Assembly (NCBI GenBank): GCA_004557285.1
Contig: SFEK01000034.1
Span: forward strand, 1-16,817
Source of the DNA: Bacteroidales bacterium
Lineage (GTDB): Bacteria > Bacteroidota > Bacteroidia > Bacteroidales > Bacteroidaceae
Direction of reading: 5' to 3'
DNA length: 16,817 nucleotides
Positions 14,572 through 16,817 of the stretch are shown in pieces. The notes beneath the pieces are model-generated. The model saw nothing but the letters and a program-made list of their open reading frames with translations. It was not told the origin of the DNA and searched no databases. The translations under genes were made by a program, and so were the position numbers. The first letter of the stretch is position 1; every line of letters begins with the position of its first letter.

Positions 14572-16554
14572 ATGGAAGAAAAAGCACTGAACGACATCAA
14601 ACTGCCCGACAATGCGTTCACAGAACTCAAGCCGGGCGAGAAGTATGAACCGGTGATGAGTCCGCAGAAGACTTATCCCGAAGTGAATGGCTGGTCAGTC
14701 ACCTGGGGCGTGCTCATGACCATCCTGTTCTCAGCTGCAGCCGCCTACCTCGGCTTGCGCGTGGGACAGGTGTTCGAGGCCGCCATCCCCATTGCCATCA
14801 TTGCCGTTGGCGTATCGACCGCCGCCAAACGACACAATGCCCTGGGCGAGAATGTCATCATCCAGAGCATCGGAGCCTGCTCGGGTGCCGTGGTGGCTGG
14901 TGCCATCTTCACCCTGCCTGCCATCTACATTCTGCAGGACAAATACCCCGACATGGGAGCATCGTTCATCGAGGTGTTCCTCAGTTCGCTGCTGGGCGGC
15001 ATTCTCGGCATCCTGTTTCTCATCCCGTTCCGCAAATACTTTGTCAGCGACATGCACGGCAAATATCCTTTCCCTGAAGCCACAGCCACCACACAGGTGC
15101 TCGTGAGCGGTGCCAAAGGTGGCGAACAAGCCAAGCCGCTGCTGCTGGCCGGACTGGTGGGCGGTCTTTATGATTTCATCGTGGCCACCACAGGATGGTG
15201 GAACGAAAACTTCACCTCCCGTGTCATCGGCTGGGGCGAACTGCTTGCCGACAAGGCCAAACTGGTGTTCAAGGTCAACACCGGTGCCGCCGTGTTAGGT
15301 TTGGGCTACATCATCGGCTTCAAGTATGCGCTCATCGTCTGCTTAGGCTCGTTTGTCGTGTGGTGGCTCATCGTGCCGTTGATGGCAGTCATCTTCTCGG
15401 GCGACGTGCTCAACCAGTGGAATCCTGAAATCACCACAGCCGTGGGCAACATGACCCCCGAAACCATCTTCAAGGAATATGGTCGTTACATCGGCATCGG
15501 CGGCATTGCCATGGCGGGCATCATCGGCATCATCAAGTCGTGGGGCATCATCAAAAATGCTGTAGGACTGGCTGCCAAGGAGATGAAGGGCAACAAGAAC
15601 GCCGGTTCTGCCCTGCCCCGCACCCAGCGCGACATCTCGTTCAAGATCATTGCCATCGGCTCTATCATCACCCTCATCATCACGTTCATCTTCTTCCTTA
15701 TGGGCGTGATGAAAGGCAACCTGCTCTTTGCCGTCGTAGGCATACTGCTGGTCACCATCATCGCCTTCCTGTTCACCACCGTGGCAGCCAATGCCATAGC
15801 CATCGTGGGCTCCAACCCAGTGTCGGGCATGACGCTCATGACGCTCATCCTCGCTTCTGTGGTCATGGTGGCCGTTGGTTTGAAGGGCACAGCAGGCATG
15901 GTGGCAGCCCTCATCATGGGAGGTGTGGTGTGCACAGCATTGTCGGTGGCCGGTTCGTTCATCACCGACTTGAAAATCGGCTACTGGCTCGGCACCACAC
16001 CCAAGAAACAAGAGACATGGAAATTCCTTGGCATCCTCGTTTCCGCCGCCACCGTGGGAGGTGTGATGATTCTGCTCGACAAGACCTACGGATTTGCCAG
16101 CGGACAATTGGCTGCACCGCAGGCCAATGCCATGGCAGCAGTCATCGACCCCTTGATGAACGGCATCGATGCCCCGTGGATTCTCTACGGCATAGGTGCA
16201 GTCATCGCCATCATCCTCACATGGATGAAGGTGCCCGCCTTGGCCTTTGCCTTGGGCATGTTCATCCCCATCGAGTTGAACGTTCCCCTGCTTGTCGGCG
16301 GTGCCGTCAACTGGTTCGTCACCACACGTTCAAAGAATGTTGAGGTCAACAAAGAACGTGGTGAGAAGGGCACGCTCATCGCCAGTGGTTTCATCGCCGG
16401 TGGAGCCTTGATGGGTGTCATCAGTGCGCTGCTACGCTTTGGCGGTGTCAACCTTGTCAACAAAGAATGGCTGGTCAACCCGCTCTCCGAGATATGTGCG
16501 CTCATCGCCTACATCCTGCTCATCGCCTACTTTATCCGTGCAACAAAGAAATAG
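14572..16554 (+). CDS. OPT family oligopeptide transporter
   Basis: A 660-residue polytopic membrane protein of the OPT family, in the bacterial branch annotated as putative oligopeptide transporter. The N-terminal signature (WSVTWGVLMTILFSAAAAYLG, then LRVGQVFEAAIP) is well preserved. There are about fifteen hydrophobic segments with polar loops, including FPEATATTQVL and a loop at about 335-350. OPT proteins import small peptides or, in some branches, metal chelates, driven by cation symport across the inner membrane. The ATG lies 6 bases after the surface protein's stop, implying co-transcription and probable translational coupling. A strong terminator follows at 16578. Peptide import fits the cytoplasmic peptidases elsewhere in the window, but the substrate is inferred. 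Confidence 0.93.
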   Translation: MEEKALNDIKLPDNAFTELKPGEKYEPVMSPQKTYPEVNGWSVTWGVLMTILFSAAAAYLGLRVGQVFEAAIPIAIIAVGVSTAAKRHNALGENVIIQSIGACSGAVVAGAIFTLPAIYILQDKYPDMGASFIEVFLSSLLGGILGILFLIPFRKYFVSDMHGKYPFPEATATTQVLVSGAKGGEQAKPLLLAGLVGGLYDFIVATTGWWNENFTSRVIGWGELLADKAKLVFKVNTGAAVLGLGYIIGFKYALIVCLGSFVVWWLIVPLMAVIFSGDVLNQWNPEITTAVGNMTPETIFKEYGRYIGIGGIAMAGIIGIIKSWGIIKNAVGLAAKEMKGNKNAGSALPRTQRDISFKIIAIGSIITLIITFIFFLMGVMKGNLLFAVVGILLVTIIAFLFTTVAANAIAIVGSNPVSGMTLMTLILASVVMVAVGLKGTAGMVAALIMGGVVCTALSVAGSFITDLKIGYWLGTTPKKQETWKFLGILVSAATVGGVMILLDKTYGFASGQLAAPQANAMAAVIDPLMNGIDAPWILYGIGAVIAIILTWMKVPALAFALGMFIPIELNVPLLVGGAVNWFVTTRSKNVEVNKERGEKGTLIASGFIAGGALMGVISALLRFGGVNLVNKEWLVNPLSEICALIAYILLIAYFIRATKK

Positions 16555-16577
16555 CAGTTATCACACCAAACACTATC

Positions 16578-16616
16578 AGCCATTGTTTGCTCTCCAAGAG
16601 CGGACAATGGCTTTTT
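16578..16616 (+). terminator. Rho-independent terminator after the OPT transporter
   Basis: AGCCATTGT (16578-16586) pairs with ACAATGGCT (16604-16612). The stem continues inward through two G-T pairs and GCTC/GAGC, leaving a 5-base loop (TCCAA). It runs straight into TTTTT at 16612-16616. Confidence 0.88.
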
Positions 16617-16817
16617 CATTCAACGACAATCAGGAGCGACGGGTGTAATGACATATAGCAAGAAAAACCTTTGTTTTGCTGACACCCTGCTTTTACTAAA
16701 TGCCCTATTTTTGCGATATTTTCGCCAATTTTTATCCTGTTCTGAAAAACGGCAAAAATGCAAGGCTTGTTTCAAGGCATTTTCATGGTCATTTTGCCTC
16801 TAAAGGCATGGACTACC
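16617..16817. other. Intergenic tail with a candidate folded element
   Basis: No gene is supported here. GGGTGT (16641-16646) can pair with ACACCC (16682-16687), enclosing an inner AGCAA/TTGCT stem (16657-16661 with 16676-16680). Further on, 16700-16817 is AT-rich with scattered AAGGC/GCCT repeats and no clear promoter. The region is cut by the window end and may be the leader of a following gene. Confidence 0.35.

Noticed and set aside
1..16817. Search for a defence island, mobile element or tRNA-flanked insertion
   Set aside because: No transposase, integrase, restriction, CRISPR or toxin genes, no terminal repeats and no tRNA were found; composition looks even across the genes.

Overview
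The window looks like chromosomal DNA of a Bacteroidales bacterium, most likely Prevotella in the broad sense. The evidence is the AT-rich spacers, starts mostly without Shine-Dalgarno sequences, promoter boxes of the Bacteroidetes form (TAnnTTTG at -7), signal peptides followed by Gln, a C-terminal tail resembling type IX secretion (T9SS) sorting domains, and family content such as DUF4294, Bacteroidetes-type glutaminyl cyclase and FkpA-like FKBP paralogues. Eleven protein genes and one large surface protein gene fill almost all of it. I see no tRNA, rRNA, CRISPR array, insertion sequence or phage gene.

Layout. (1) 67-1743: a promoter, an acetyl-CoA hydrolase/CoA-transferase family gene and a strong terminator. 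(2) 1770-4445, plus strand: an extended SDR, a PAP2_3-type membrane phosphatase/phosphotransferase and a secreted DUF4294 protein, probably one operon and possibly concerned with lipids. (3) 4446-7720, minus strand: an operon read as Lrp/AsnC regulator, then a fused gamma-glutamyl hydrolase (C26) plus membrane-dipeptidase family (M19) enzyme, then a lipoprotein glutaminyl cyclase (M28). It abuts operon 2 tail to tail with no spacer. (4) 7916-10578, minus strand: three FKBP prolyl isomerases in tandem, with a -7 box and a terminator. (5) 10684-16616, plus strand: a sirtuin with degenerate metal and specificity residues, a 1026-residue surface protein with propeller-like repeats and a T9SS-type tail, and an OPT oligopeptide transporter starting 6 bases after it. 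The last 200 bases are intergenic.

How it fits together. Much of the window concerns exported proteins and peptides. Three exported proteins carry Gln at the predicted +1 position, and the enzyme expected to cyclise such Gln residues is encoded in the same window. The FKBP paralogues appear to sit in the cytoplasm, on a membrane and free in the periplasm. The Lrp operon and the OPT transporter suggest peptide scavenging. I found no clear new defence or mobile system. The most unusual items are the C26-M19 fusion, the degenerate sirtuin, the surface protein-OPT pair, and hairpins placed just upstream of several start codons.
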